From an uncultured Bacteroidales bacterium (GTDB taxonomy: Bacteria; Bacteroidota; Bacteroidia; Bacteroidales; UBA3824), in the NCBI GenBank assembly GCA_937877455.1, contig CALFIU010000100.1, forward strand, positions 32,929-96,928: 64,000 nt of DNA, written 5' to 3'. Position numbers and translations under genes: made by a program. This document shows positions 16,827-26,209 of the stretch, piece by piece (the stretch's first letter is position 1; every line of letters begins with the position of its first letter). Under the pieces are notes generated by a model. That model worked only from the letters and a program-made list of their open reading frames with translations. It was not told where the DNA came from and ran no database searches.

Positions 16827-17414
16827 ATGGCAGCAACTGTAACAAAGAAAATCTCGATGCAGGGCGATGTCTTTGAGGGCATCAGTTCTGTCTTTGCGCT
16901 GGCTAATGGACTTCCTGACGGTCTTGACGTTTCCGATTCCACTCTTCAGGAGTTTCCCGTTTCCGACGATTCGGGTTTCAACTTCGACACGGGTCAGCCG
17001 AGTATCGAACACTTCAAGGTGAAGGGTCTGAACACCGACTGGGTGAACACCTTTACGCCTGGTGACGGCGAAATCACTCTTGAGATTCCCTGTAACAACA
17101 CGGGCATTCTTGAGCTGTGTGGTTTCAACGGCACAGCCGCAAGTGTCACTCTTCCGAGCGGTCTCGCCGCTGGTGGCACATCTGCAACGGGCAAGTCCTA
17201 CCCTGTCACTCAGAAGGCAGTCTATCTTGGTCTGCTCATCCTGAACGACACCGAGGACAAACTTCTGTTCATCAAGAAGGGCAAGTTCATGGCTCAGATC
17301 ATCTTCGACGGCTCGAACAAGCCTCTGTGCGTAGTCCTGACAGGTACTATTGCCGCTGGTGCAGCCACCGACGCATTTGGTATCTGTGAGATTGCCGCCG
17401 CAGGCAATGGTTAA
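16827..17414 (+). CDS. Major tail tube protein
   Basis: This 195-residue protein is beta-rich (DGEITLEIPCNNTGILELCGF, read in pieces around residues 78-98) and has the highly biased codon use of an abundant virion protein. It lies between tail terminator and tail chaperones. A strong terminator follows, separating it from the less-needed chaperone genes. Confidence 0.75.
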   Translation: MAATVTKKISMQGDVFEGISSVFALANGLPDGLDVSDSTLQEFPVSDDSGFNFDTGQPSIEHFKVKGLNTDWVNTFTPGDGEITLEIPCNNTGILELCGFNGTAASVTLPSGLAAGGTSATGKSYPVTQKAVYLGLLILNDTEDKLLFIKKGKFMAQIIFDGSNKPLCVVLTGTIAAGAATDAFGICEIAAAGNG

Positions 17415-17447
17415 ATCCGTCTGAAACATTTGAGCGACCAAACTTTC

Positions 17448-17490
17448 AAGGGCAGTGGTAGTTGTTATGCTGCCACTGCCCTTTCTCATT
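17448..17490 (+). terminator. Intrinsic terminator after the tail tube gene
   Basis: AAGGGCAGTGG (17,448-17,458) pairs with CCACTGCCCTT (17,473-17,483), followed by TCTCATT. It should make the tail tube transcript end or pause here and reduce chaperone and tape measure expression. Confidence 0.75.
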
Positions 17491-17493
17491 CAA

Positions 17494-17514
17494 CCTTGCA
17501 ACAAAATTGCAAGG
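17494..17514. repeat. Intergenic stem-loop CCTTGCAA-TTGCAAGG
   Basis: CCTTGCAA pairs with TTGCAAGG around a CAAAA loop, directly after the terminator. It is related to the hairpins at 4980, 16,344 and 25,402. Confidence 0.45.
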
Positions 17515-17543
17515 CACACTACAAACTTACAGAATAGAAGTTT

Positions 17544-18089
17544 ATGGAAGACAATAAAGAGCCAAAGATTGAACAGCCGACAATAGACGCACAGCAAGTC
17601 TATTTGTCGCTTATCAGCAACGACGCTGAAGAAGTGCAGATACTCCGCACGAAAAAGAAATACAAGGTACGCTGGCTGAAAAACGGTCAGTTGGAACAAC
17701 TTACCCGTCTTTTGCTTCACAAGAAAACTATTGACGAAGAGAAGACAACGGGCAGTGAAGTCCTTGACGAGATACTTGAAGACTCCAAACTTGCTTGCAA
17801 GGCAGCAGCCATCATACTTTTGGACGGTTTCTGGAAGATAAAACTTCGCTATTGGTTCTTGTGGCGATGGTTCTACTATGTCAAGCAGTACGACAATATA
17901 CAATTGGCTCCCATTCTCGAAGTTGGTAAAAAAAAAGTTCCGCAGATGCAGTTCTTCAAGACTATCATGTCACTGACCGAGGCAAGGGATTCGCTGATGA
18001 GGATGAGAGCGAAGGAAGTAGAAGTTACCCTTCACGAACTAAGTATGGCGCAGCCTTCTCCGACCGAAAGCAACGACAGTGGCTCGTAA
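17544..18089 (+). CDS. Tail assembly chaperone, upstream part (gpG-like)
   Basis: The 181-residue acidic protein lies between the tail tube and tape measure genes, the fixed site of tail chaperones that coat the tape measure during assembly. Residues 129-131 are encoded by nine A in a row (17,928-17,936), a good slippery site. The -1 frame is open from there into the next gene, so a longer fusion of about 281 residues is expected besides this product, as in the lambda G/GT pair. Confidence 0.7.
   Translation: MEDNKEPKIEQPTIDAQQVYLSLISNDAEEVQILRTKKKYKVRWLKNGQLEQLTRLLLHKKTIDEEKTTGSEVLDEILEDSKLACKAAAIILLDGFWKIKLRYWFLWRWFYYVKQYDNIQLAPILEVGKKKVPQMQFFKTIMSLTEARDSLMRMRAKEVEVTLHELSMAQPSPTESNDSGS
17928..17936 (+). 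promoter_or_regulatory. A9 slippery run, likely -1 frameshift site
   Basis: Nine adenines encode Lys-Lys-Lys in the chaperone frame. The -1 frame has a stop (TAA at 17,927-17,929) just before the run and then no stop until 18,388. That open frame covers the whole stretch up to the next ATG (18,089) and continues through the gene, as needed for a programmed -1 fusion. Confidence 0.6.
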
Positions 18090-18388
18090 TGCCACGATAC
18101 TTTTTCTTTGGTCTTGTCAGGGTGCAGATGTACGAATGGTATTGGGGTCATACTGCAGCACAGATAGAGTTGATAGACGTTGACCAGCCATTGACAGTTT
18201 ACGCAAAGCACGAAAGCAAGGGCGGGCTTAAACCAGGCGACAAAGGTTACAAGCCAGACAAGAAGAAACTTGAAGAGGCTGTGCGTAAATGGGAAAAGCG
18301 CAAGGCAGAGCGAGAAAAGCGCGGTTTCAGACTTGACAGGCTGCTGGCTACAGGCGAGAAAGTTCCCGCAGATGGGGAGCCGCAATAA
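18089..18388 (+). CDS. Tail assembly chaperone, downstream part (gpT-like)
   Basis: This 99-residue frame starts at a TAATG overlap with the gene before and ends before the tape measure. It begins MPRYFFFG, continues with YEWYWGH, and ends in a lysine/glutamate-rich helix. The same frame is open upstream to the A9 run, giving 51 more residues, so it is probably made mostly as the C-terminal part of a frameshift fusion. Separate initiation at the ATG is also possible. Confidence 0.6.
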   Translation: MPRYFFFGLVRVQMYEWYWGHTAAQIELIDVDQPLTVYAKHESKGGLKPGDKGYKPDKKKLEEAVRKWEKRKAEREKRGFRLDRLLATGEKVPADGEPQ

Positions 18389-18440
18389 AATTACGGCATA
18401 AAGAACGAAACAGACAACACAACACAAACACTAAATAGTT

Positions 18441-21400
18441 ATGGCATTAGATCCGTTGAAATTCCAAGTTGCCATCCAAGACGATGCAACTGGTCAATTA
18501 AGCAAGATAGAGCAAGAGTTTGAAAAGCTCAAAGACAAGACCATCAATGTCAAGGTCGAGGGTCTTCAAGACTTGCAAAATCTTTTGTCGGCGTTACAGC
18601 ACAAGCAGGTTGAAACTCTTGGAAAAGATGTTGCTGCTGGCATCCATGACGCGGCAAAAGGTTTGCAGGAAGAAGCACAGAAAGCCGTCCGTGCGTCGCT
18701 TGGTCAGTTGGCACAAGACCTTGTTGCAGTCAAGACAGCCATTCAGCACGACAACTTTACCGCCTTCAGTACGCGCATTGAAAAGTGTGCGCAAGCCGTG
18801 AACACACTCGATGCCGCCTTCAAGCAGTTCCATGTCACCATTGGCAGTGATGCTGGCATGAGAAACTTTATGACTGGCTTGGGTGAGGTGATACGGAATG
18901 TGCGGACAACAATGGGTCAGTTGAACGGCTTTGGTCAGGAGAAATCTACTCCAGAAAGTATCTATGTGCGCAACGTTCAGAAAATGCAAGACGCCCTTTA
19001 CCGCATACAGGAAGCCCGGGCAAAAGTCGGTGTAGCCATCAAGAACGGTGAGGATGTCGGTTTCAACACCAACGGCATGAAGATTTACCTGCAACTCTTG
19101 GACTCTTACGAGAAAAAGTTACAGGCTATCAAGAGCAATCCTTTGATGATGCACGAAAACGGTTGGCAGCGAGAGGCTTTCGGAACAACTTTCAAGCACC
19201 TACTTTCCAATGCCGGAGATTTCCAGAGACAAGTTGACGGCTTTGTTCAGAAACAGAACACTCTTGAAGCCAACCAGCGTCGTTTCAATGTTGCACTTGA
19301 AGAAAGCGAGAAACTTTTGAAGCGTCTTGATGGAGCCAGCACCAAAGGTTTCTCCCTTGGCGTAGATACGTCAAAGACAGAAAGGGCACTGAATGATATT
19401 CAGCAGTTCATTGACAAACTTCTGATGTTTGACAGCAAGAACCTTGGAAACAATCATGCCGTCAATGAGCTCATTGCAGAATACACCCGTCTCAAATCTT
19501 CTTTGTCTGGAGTAGCGCGTGAGCAGGAGAAACTTAATGCCACAACAGAGAAATCCAACCAGAAAGCCGTTGACAACGCCACCAAACAGGCAAAGAAAGA
19601 CAACGAACAATGGGCTGAAAGTATGCGTCGTGCAGGTGTCGAAGCCACGAAACTTGAAATCCAGATACGGAAACTGCAAGATGCAGAGAACAGAGGAAAA
19701 CTTGCACATGTTGACACGACCAATCTTTCAGCGAGGATAGCCGAACTGCAAAGTTACGTCACCATTCTACGTTCTATCGAGAGCGGTTCCAAGTTGCATG
19801 GTCACACCAGCGACTTTATCAATAGCGTTCCTGTTCAAAACTCTATCCGCTTGGCTAATGAGGAAGCCAGTGCTGTAAGACAGGCTACAGCAGAGAAAGA
19901 AAAGGCAGCGAGGGCTTCGCAACAACTTTCAGCAGAGGAACAACGGCTTGCACAGGCATTGAACCAAACAACGGAAAGTGCCAAAGGTCAGTCGCAGGTG
20001 TTGAGCGACTTGAAGTCGATGGCTACGCAGTATCTTGGAGTATGGGGCGGTCAGCAGTTCCTCCACAATATCATTGAGATTGGTGGTCAGTTGGAAATGC
20101 AGAGACTTTCCATCGGTGCTATTCTTCAGAATACGGCACAGGCAAACGAACTCTTTGATAAAATCAAAGGTCTGGCTTTGCAATCGCCCTTTGGTGTTGT
20201 ACAACTCGACCAAATGACCAAGCAACTCACGGCTTACGGTTTCAAGTATAACGAATTGTATGACATGACCAAACGACTTGCAGACATATCCGCTGCGACG
20301 GGTACTGATGTGAGCCGTCTTGCATTGGCATTGGGTCACGTCAGAAGTGAGGCGGCATTGTCCGGCTACACCTTGCGACAATTCTCCATGGCCAACGTCC
20401 CGCTGTTGCAGAAGTTGTCGGAGAAACTTGGTAAGACCACCAAGGAAATCCGCGAAATGGTCAAGAAGAAAGAAGTTGGCTATGATGATGTGATTGGTGT
20501 ACTGAAGGACTTGACCAACGAGGGCGGCATGTTCTACAATATGCAGGAAGTAATATCAGAAAGTGTCAAGGCGAAGTTCAAGAACGTCAAAGACGCAATG
20601 AATATTATGTACGGCGAAATGGCGGAGGGCGCACCTGGCGAAGCATTGAAAGAAGTTGCAAACGTCTTGATGGAGCTGACGCAAAACTGGAAAGATGTTG
20701 CTACTGTCATGGGAACTGTAGCGGCTTTGTGGGGTGTCAACAGGGCTGCTACATTGATATATACAAAAGTATTGGGAACAGCCAATGCGACTACTCTTTC
20801 TTCCATTGCCGCATTCAGGGCAAAGGAAGCGGAACAACTGCGTTCTGCATCCCTGTATCGAACCCTTACGTCGGCAGAGAAAAGTCAGATTGCCACTTCT
20901 AAACTATTGACTACGCAAGAGCGTATCAGGATGGCTTTGCATATTCCATTGACTGCCAACCAGCGGTTGCGTATTCAGCAGGCAAGGCAGCAGCATGTCA
21001 TGGATTTGGCTCTTGCATTGTCAGAAAAGAAACTCACAGCAGAGGATATAGCGAGACAGGTTGCGCTTGGAAAAATCACAAACGCAGAAGCCGCACAGAT
21101 TATTGCGCTTTCAGACTTGACCAATGCACAGAAGTTGGCTGCACTTGAAGCCGTCAATAACACAAGGGTATTAGGATTCTGGGGTAAGGCGGGTTATGCC
21201 GCTGCATTAGGTATCAGAGCACTTGGAACTGCATTGAAGTCACTTATCTTCAATCCTGCAATGCTTGCGATGGCTGGTATAACAGCCGTCATGGAGTTGT
21301 GGCAGAGGAACAAACAAGAACTGGAACGTGCTGGCGAGATTGCTGACAGCATTCGTGAGCGTTCCAATTCCGCGATGCAAGCAACAAAGGCAGTCATGCA

Positions 21401-24400
21401 AAGTTCGCAGATGGAGTTTGAAGACGCTAATGGTAACAAAGTTTCTCCAAGTCAACTTGACTTCCAGAGTATAGCCAACATCAAAGCCTCTTTGAAAGTT
21501 GAATTTAACAAAGAAGACGCTCAACAACAAATAGACGAATGGCTGGACTATATTCGTCAGTATTCTGCAACTCCGAATGAAACAATCAACAATGCACTCT
21601 TTGACGGCGACAAGATGCGAGAAATTGAAGACCAATGGAAACGAGTTGCAGCGGCTATGGGTGAAGTCGTATTAGCCAAATATGGCTTGCATGATGTTGG
21701 CGATATGTTTGAGAATGCGACCAATGCCACTAATGGCGGTTGGTTCAATGATGATGTTGTAGAGAACATCAACGACTACGAAAAAGCCGTCAAGAACTAC
21801 AATAAAGCCTTTGCTGATATGTATAGGGAGCATGGTCGTGGTGTTGATAAGATTGTCAAGGCTGTTGAGAAATCCGATTCTGCTTTTGCTACCGCTGTTA
21901 GCGGGATGAATACTTACGGGGAAAAGTTCAAGTTTCTTATTGAGAATATGAAGGACTTTTCTGGAGCGTATAGCACGGCCCGGGCGGCTGTTCAATATGA
22001 TGGAGATAATAAAATATACGATTTCCTTTACGATTCCCAATACGGGAACTTCAGCGAAAAAGCCGATAAGAATTGGGCTAAATCCAATATGGATGAAGAC
22101 TTAGAAGTTTTCTTTACCCATATCGAAGCTGAACTGAACAACAAAGGTCAAAAGATTGGTCAGCTTACACAAGCGCAACAACAAGACCTATTGCTTGGAT
22201 TTACAGACTTCCTCAGCAAAACAAAGGTTACGACGAAAGAAACTCTTGACTACCTTAAACAGCGTTTTGCCGAAAGATTCCAACTTCAATTAGACGCAAA
22301 AGATGAAAAATTCCAAGTGAAAGTTAATGAAGTCTTACGTATTCTCAAAGAACTTTCAGAAAGTGATTGGAATGTTGACATTAACTTCGCGTCAAACGTG
22401 AACGATGTCATTGCGGAAGCGAGGAAACAGTACAAGGCTGCAAAAGAGTTTTTCGAGAACGCAGAGCCTGTACTTGTAAAGTTTGGCATTGACATGAAGA
22501 TGGGCGACGTCCTGACTGAAGAGCAAATACAGGATGCGCTTGCGAAAGCCCCAGAAAATGCAAGGGGTTTCTTGGAGCAAGTTCTACGGGGAGCAAACGA
22601 AGCATCAAGATTATTCAACCAAGCAACAACGGCAAGCAACAACGGCGGTTTCTCTCTTGAAGACAAGAAAAAGGGTAATGGCTCCAGCACAAAGTCTTAC
22701 AAGGATGAGTTTGCGAAACGTTGGGATGAACGTATTCGCATTATGAAGGAAGCCTACTCATGGTATGACAAATGGGAAAAGAAAGTTGGCAATGATGAAG
22801 CCATTGCCGAGACAAATGCGAAGTACGCAGACATCTTCAATGAGTGGCGCACCGACAAACTTTTGCCGATGGACTTTGACGTGAATGAAATTGCCGACTA
22901 CACCAAGTATGTAGAGAAGATTCGTGACGATGCCCTCAAACGCTATCAGGCACAGAAGAATGACAAGGGCAAGAACAACGGACAGGCGTCGTTGCGTGTA
23001 TATCGTCAAGCCGTTGCGTTGCTGAATGACGTGAAGTTTGACGGATTCACCAGGGCCGCAGAAGAGTTCAAGAGTATCATTGACCAGACGATTACCGACC
23101 TCAACGAGCGTTGGGAAATGTTCAATACGGTACGCAGTGCCACTGGCAATGTGGCATTGGCATCGAGGGTTGCAGGTTTCGGAACGTCCGAAGAAGGCGC
23201 GAGAACATCTGCCGACGCTATGCGCAATGAGTTGTTAAGCCAGTTGCGCAGTGCTGGTGGTGAAGACCTTATAGGTCGGATACCACTTGACATACATCTT
23301 GACGAAGAGGGCTTGCGGTCGAAGTTGGAGTCTGCAATTCCCCAAACCGACAATGCTGAAAAGTATAAGGAGAAGATAGACGGACTGATTAAGGCTTATC
23401 AGGAATGGCAGAAGTTACAACGGAAAGTTGTTAAGGATGATATATCTGTTTTTGCTAATCTGATTGGTGCTGTTGTCTCATACGACGCAAAGATAGAAAA
23501 GATGAAAGACGAACTTCAGCAGAAGAAAGATAGCACCAATGCCCTTTTGTCTGCTGGCACTATCACGCAAGAAGACGCAGACAGAGCAAATCAGATAGCA
23601 CAGGCTCAGTTTGATTGGGAAAGTATGAAGATGAGCGCAGACTATGCCAACATCTACAACCATGCCGTAGCCATGTCGAGGGAAGAGTTTAACAAAGCCG
23701 CAGATGCCATAGAGAATATGCTGGAAGAGTTGCGTCGCCTTGAACTCATATCTCCAGACGATTTCGTTTCAGAGAAAGGAAAGTTGGATAAGGCTCGCAA
23801 TGAGTGGAGCACGACGGGATTCCTTGGTGAGCGTGGTGCAGTCGGTCAGTTTATCAGTGGTGGCTACGACGGACTGATGAACTACTATGCACAGCGCAGG
23901 GATGCAGCATTACAGAAAGAGAAAAATGCAAAGCCAGGCAGTGACGAACAAAAGAAGTATCAAGAAGAAGCCGACCACTACGGCAAACTTTTCCAGAAGA
24001 TGTCGAAACTTTCGGATTCGGCAAAGAACTTGATAACTGCATTCAACACATTGCAGAGCGGGCTTGACCTCGTTTCCAATATGTTCGATTCCTTGGGAAT
24101 GGAGGGAGCCGCTAACGCCGCTGGTGATGCCGCTGGCGTTCTTGGCGGTGCTATGCAAGGAGCATCTGCTTTGAGCGCACTCGGTCCGTGGGGTATGGCT
24201 GCTGGTGCTGGACTTGGACTAATCAGCGGTCTGGCGCAAGTCCTTGACAAGGCACTTGAACGTCAGATTGAGAAACTGCGTGAAGACGTGCAGAAGATTG
24301 AGGCAAACACAAAACTCATCCAACAAGCCAGAGAGAGAACTTTGGGCTTTGACCAGGGCGACTTGCGCAGGAGTTACGCACAGGACTATGCGCCGGACGA

Positions 24401-25397
24401 GAAACTAAAGAAATTGCTTTCAAATACATTTTTAAGAAATACATATTTGGGTCAAGGATTCAGTTCCAAGGCTCAGAAGGACATGTACGAGTATTACAGC
24501 CAGAACTCATCGGGTACAGGGTATCAGCAGGAGTACCAGAACCTTCTTGACCAGCGGAAAGACTACATGGATATTCTTGAAAAGCAAGAGTCAAAGAAGA
24601 AAAAGTCGCAGTCCGACATCGAAGAGACGAAGGCAAAGATAGCCGAACTTGACGACCAGATACGCTATTTCACTCAAGACTTGGCAAAAGAACTTTTTGA
24701 CATCGACATAAAGGGTTGGGCAGATCAACTTTCAGATGCTCTTGCCTCTGCTTTTGAGAATGGCGAAAGTATGGCGAAAGCCTACAAGGAAACCGTGACA
24801 AGCATCTTGCAGCAGGTAATGAACAAGATGATGCAGTTGTCCATTCTCGAACCGATGTTCCAGAGTTTGCAAGACAAGCTCTTTGGCAATGCCGAAAAGA
24901 ATATCTCTGGAGTCTTCGACCCCAACGACCCGAAGGGCAGCATGAGTAAGGTGACAGCCATGATAACCGACTTCTTTGGCAAGGGCGGAGAAGGTGAGAA
25001 AACTATCACAGCCGCAACCGAGTTTATGACTGCTTTCCAGAGAGGTCTTGAAAACGCAGGACTTTCGGTTTTGAATGAGTCTGCCAACGCACTGACAAGC
25101 AGCGTACAGGGAACGAGCGAGGAAACTTCAGACCTTCTTGCTGGGTATATCAATGCACTCCGGCAAGATGTGGCGGTGAACAGAATTTTGCTGACGCAGT
25201 TCGTCACACAACTTTGGCCAGAGTACGTTGAGTCCTTTGCCAATCATGTCAGGACAGTTGCCAATATAGACGTAAACGTTCAGTTGATGATGGAAATGAT
25301 GCGCGATGGTGGAGGTGCTTTCTTCGCAGAACTTTCGGCTATGCGGTCAAGGCTCGACAATGTTGTTGACGGCATTGAAAGTTTGTCTGTGAGGTAA
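18441..25397 (+). CDS. Tape measure protein
   Basis: At 2318 residues this sets the tail length. Long helical, coiled-coil regions (residues 1-520 and 1000-2000) flank a tape-measure domain around residues 535-720, with GGQLEMQRLSIGAILQN, SPFGVVQLDQMTKQL and FSMANVPLLQKLSEKLG. Hydrophobic Ala/Gly-rich segments (for example around residues 750 and 1890-1940) are likely membrane-inserting, as in related proteins. By the usual rule of about 0.15 nm per residue, the tail would be near 350 nm. No lysozyme or peptidase motif was seen. Confidence 0.93.
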   Translation: MALDPLKFQVAIQDDATGQLSKIEQEFEKLKDKTINVKVEGLQDLQNLLSALQHKQVETLGKDVAAGIHDAAKGLQEEAQKAVRASLGQLAQDLVAVKTAIQHDNFTAFSTRIEKCAQAVNTLDAAFKQFHVTIGSDAGMRNFMTGLGEVIRNVRTTMGQLNGFGQEKSTPESIYVRNVQKMQDALYRIQEARAKVGVAIKNGEDVGFNTNGMKIYLQLLDSYEKKLQAIKSNPLMMHENGWQREAFGTTFKHLLSNAGDFQRQVDGFVQKQNTLEANQRRFNVALEESEKLLKRLDGASTKGFSLGVDTSKTERALNDIQQFIDKLLMFDSKNLGNNHAVNELIAEYTRLKSSLSGVAREQEKLNATTEKSNQKAVDNATKQAKKDNEQWAESMRRAGVEATKLEIQIRKLQDAENRGKLAHVDTTNLSARIAELQSYVTILRSIESGSKLHGHTSDFINSVPVQNSIRLANEEASAVRQATAEKEKAARASQQLSAEEQRLAQALNQTTESAKGQSQVLSDLKSMATQYLGVWGGQQFLHNIIEIGGQLEMQRLSIGAILQNTAQANELFDKIKGLALQSPFGVVQLDQMTKQLTAYGFKYNELYDMTKRLADISAATGTDVSRLALALGHVRSEAALSGYTLRQFSMANVPLLQKLSEKLGKTTKEIREMVKKKEVGYDDVIGVLKDLTNEGGMFYNMQEVISESVKAKFKNVKDAMNIMYGEMAEGAPGEALKEVANVLMELTQNWKDVATVMGTVAALWGVNRAATLIYTKVLGTANATTLSSIAAFRAKEAEQLRSASLYRTLTSAEKSQIATSKLLTTQERIRMALHIPLTANQRLRIQQARQQHVMDLALALSEKKLTAEDIARQVALGKITNAEAAQIIALSDLTNAQKLAALEAVNNTRVLGFWGKAGYAAALGIRALGTALKSLIFNPAMLAMAGITAVMELWQRNKQELERAGEIADSIRERSNSAMQATKAVMQSSQMEFEDANGNKVSPSQLDFQSIANIKASLKVEFNKEDAQQQIDEWLDYIRQYSATPNETINNALFDGDKMREIEDQWKRVAAAMGEVVLAKYGLHDVGDMFENATNATNGGWFNDDVVENINDYEKAVKNYNKAFADMYREHGRGVDKIVKAVEKSDSAFATAVSGMNTYGEKFKFLIENMKDFSGAYSTARAAVQYDGDNKIYDFLYDSQYGNFSEKADKNWAKSNMDEDLEVFFTHIEAELNNKGQKIGQLTQAQQQDLLLGFTDFLSKTKVTTKETLDYLKQRFAERFQLQLDAKDEKFQVKVNEVLRILKELSESDWNVDINFASNVNDVIAEARKQYKAAKEFFENAEPVLVKFGIDMKMGDVLTEEQIQDALAKAPENARGFLEQVLRGANEASRLFNQATTASNNGGFSLEDKKKGNGSSTKSYKDEFAKRWDERIRIMKEAYSWYDKWEKKVGNDEAIAETNAKYADIFNEWRTDKLLPMDFDVNEIADYTKYVEKIRDDALKRYQAQKNDKGKNNGQASLRVYRQAVALLNDVKFDGFTRAAEEFKSIIDQTITDLNERWEMFNTVRSATGNVALASRVAGFGTSEEGARTSADAMRNELLSQLRSAGGEDLIGRIPLDIHLDEEGLRSKLESAIPQTDNAEKYKEKIDGLIKAYQEWQKLQRKVVKDDISVFANLIGAVVSYDAKIEKMKDELQQKKDSTNALLSAGTITQEDADRANQIAQAQFDWESMKMSADYANIYNHAVAMSREEFNKAADAIENMLEELRRLELISPDDFVSEKGKLDKARNEWSTTGFLGERGAVGQFISGGYDGLMNYYAQRRDAALQKEKNAKPGSDEQKKYQEEADHYGKLFQKMSKLSDSAKNLITAFNTLQSGLDLVSNMFDSLGMEGAANAAGDAAGVLGGAMQGASALSALGPWGMAAGAGLGLISGLAQVLDKALERQIEKLREDVQKIEANTKLIQQARERTLGFDQGDLRRSYAQDYAPDEKLKKLLSNTFLRNTYLGQGFSSKAQKDMYEYYSQNSSGTGYQQEYQNLLDQRKDYMDILEKQESKKKKSQSDIEETKAKIAELDDQIRYFTQDLAKELFDIDIKGWADQLSDALASAFENGESMAKAYKETVTSILQQVMNKMMQLSILEPMFQSLQDKLFGNAEKNISGVFDPNDPKGSMSKVTAMITDFFGKGGEGEKTITAATEFMTAFQRGLENAGLSVLNESANALTSSVQGTSEETSDLLAGYINALRQDVAVNRILLTQFVTQLWPEYVESFANHVRTVANIDVNVQLMMEMMRDGGGAFFAELSAMRSRLDNVVDGIESLSVR

Positions 25398-25401
25398 TGC
25401 G

Positions 25402-25420
25402 GTTGCAATAGTATTGCAAC
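25402..25420. repeat. Intergenic stem-loop GTTGCAAT-ATTGCAAC
   Basis: GTTGCAATAGTATTGCAAC is followed by ATACAGGACT. The hairpin at 4980-4998 is almost the same and is followed by ATACAGAACG, so both the stem and the flank are conserved between two operon ends. Confidence 0.5.
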
Positions 25421-25437
25421 ATACAGGACTCAAGGAT

Positions 25438-25478
25438 GCAAAAAGGCGGTTATCCATCACGGACTACCGCCTTTTTGC
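25438..25478. terminator. Bidirectional terminator after the tape measure gene
   Basis: GCAAAAAGGCGGT pairs with ACCGCCTTTTTGC. The A-run on one side and T-run on the other make it usable from both strands, which suits the convergent tape measure gene and the - strand gene at 25,554. Nothing else is seen in this 150-base gap. Confidence 0.8.
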
Positions 25479-25553
25479 GTGATAAACAAAAACTGCTTAC
25501 CTAAACAATTAAAAAATGAGTGTGTAGTGTTTTCTTTTGTGTTTGTGTTGTGG

Positions 25554-26063
25554 TTATTTCAAGTAGTTATATTCCTCGCGGACTTTGATGTTTGACGGCG
25601 CAGCGATATGTACGTTTGTTGAATGTTTTACGAGAACGACCTTTGCATTGTCATATTGTTCTGCCGTGACGCTTGCATTTTCGTAGAGGTGTACGATAAC
25701 AAAACTTGAGTTTCGTGCTATCACCTTTGCAGAAGAGTTGTCGCGGATATGGATATTGCCGTAACTATGACCGTTGTAGCGAAATGTTACGTCTGAAGTA
25801 CCGAGTACCAGACTTTCCTTCGGATTGACAACGCTGTATTTGTCATTGACGAAGACATTGCTCTTTCGCCGAAAGTCAAGGTCGAAATGTTTTAAGATGA
25901 AGTCATTTGACGGATAGTGGTACTGAAGGCAGAAATCCAAACCCTTATACATTCGCTCCACCATCTTTTCGCGGCTCCAGTCTTTGCCCCAAAGTTTCTG
26001 CCAATCTCCGCACAATCCGAGTGCTACTGCTTGGTCTTTTAGGTCTTTATTTAATGTGTTCAT
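25554..26063 (-). CDS. Beta-helix-like accessory protein (moron)
   Basis: The 169-residue protein sits alone on the opposite strand inside the tail module with its own promoter and terminator, as typical of a lysogenic-conversion gene. Residues 1-70 are helical (CGDWQKLWGKDW). Residues 85-160 are a series of short beta repeats (NGHSYGNIHIRDNSSAKVIA, then similar units) suggesting a right-handed beta-helix or bactofilin-like fold. Function unknown. Its promoter carries the AGATATTC element shared with three other promoters. Confidence 0.65.
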   Translation of the reverse strand: MNTLNKDLKDQAVALGLCGDWQKLWGKDWSREKMVERMYKGLDFCLQYHYPSNDFILKHFDLDFRRKSNVFVNDKYSVVNPKESLVLGTSDVTFRYNGHSYGNIHIRDNSSAKVIARNSSFVIVHLYENASVTAEQYDNAKVVLVKHSTNVHIAAPSNIKVREEYNYLK

Positions 26064-26079
26064 ACCGAAAACTTTTGTG

Positions 26080-26112
26080 CAAAATTACATTGCTTTTATC
26101 TGAATATCTAAA
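26080..26112 (-). promoter_or_regulatory. Promoter with AGATATTC element for the beta-helix gene
   Basis: On the - strand, TTTA (26,109-26,112) and TAATTTTG (26,080-26,087) are 21 bases apart and fit the Bacteroidetes promoter. The spacer contains TAGATATTCAGATA (26,097-26,110). The start codon follows about 17 bases after the -7 box, leaving almost no leader. Confidence 0.6.
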
Positions 26113-26185
26113 CTTTTGCGGTCAAATTTCAGATAACGTTATTGGATTTCCAACAGAAGGTCAAGTGATTGCCTGTTTTGTGGGG

Positions 26186-26193
26186 TATCTTTG
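26186..26193 (+). promoter_or_regulatory. Possible -7 box for the distal tail operon
   Basis: TATCTTTG lies 16 bases before the ATG of the distal tail protein. There is no convincing -33 box. A transcript restarting here would make sense, because the terminator at 25,438 separates this operon from the tape measure gene. Confidence 0.45.
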
Positions 26194-26209
26194 CAAAAAA
26201 TCTTTACAA

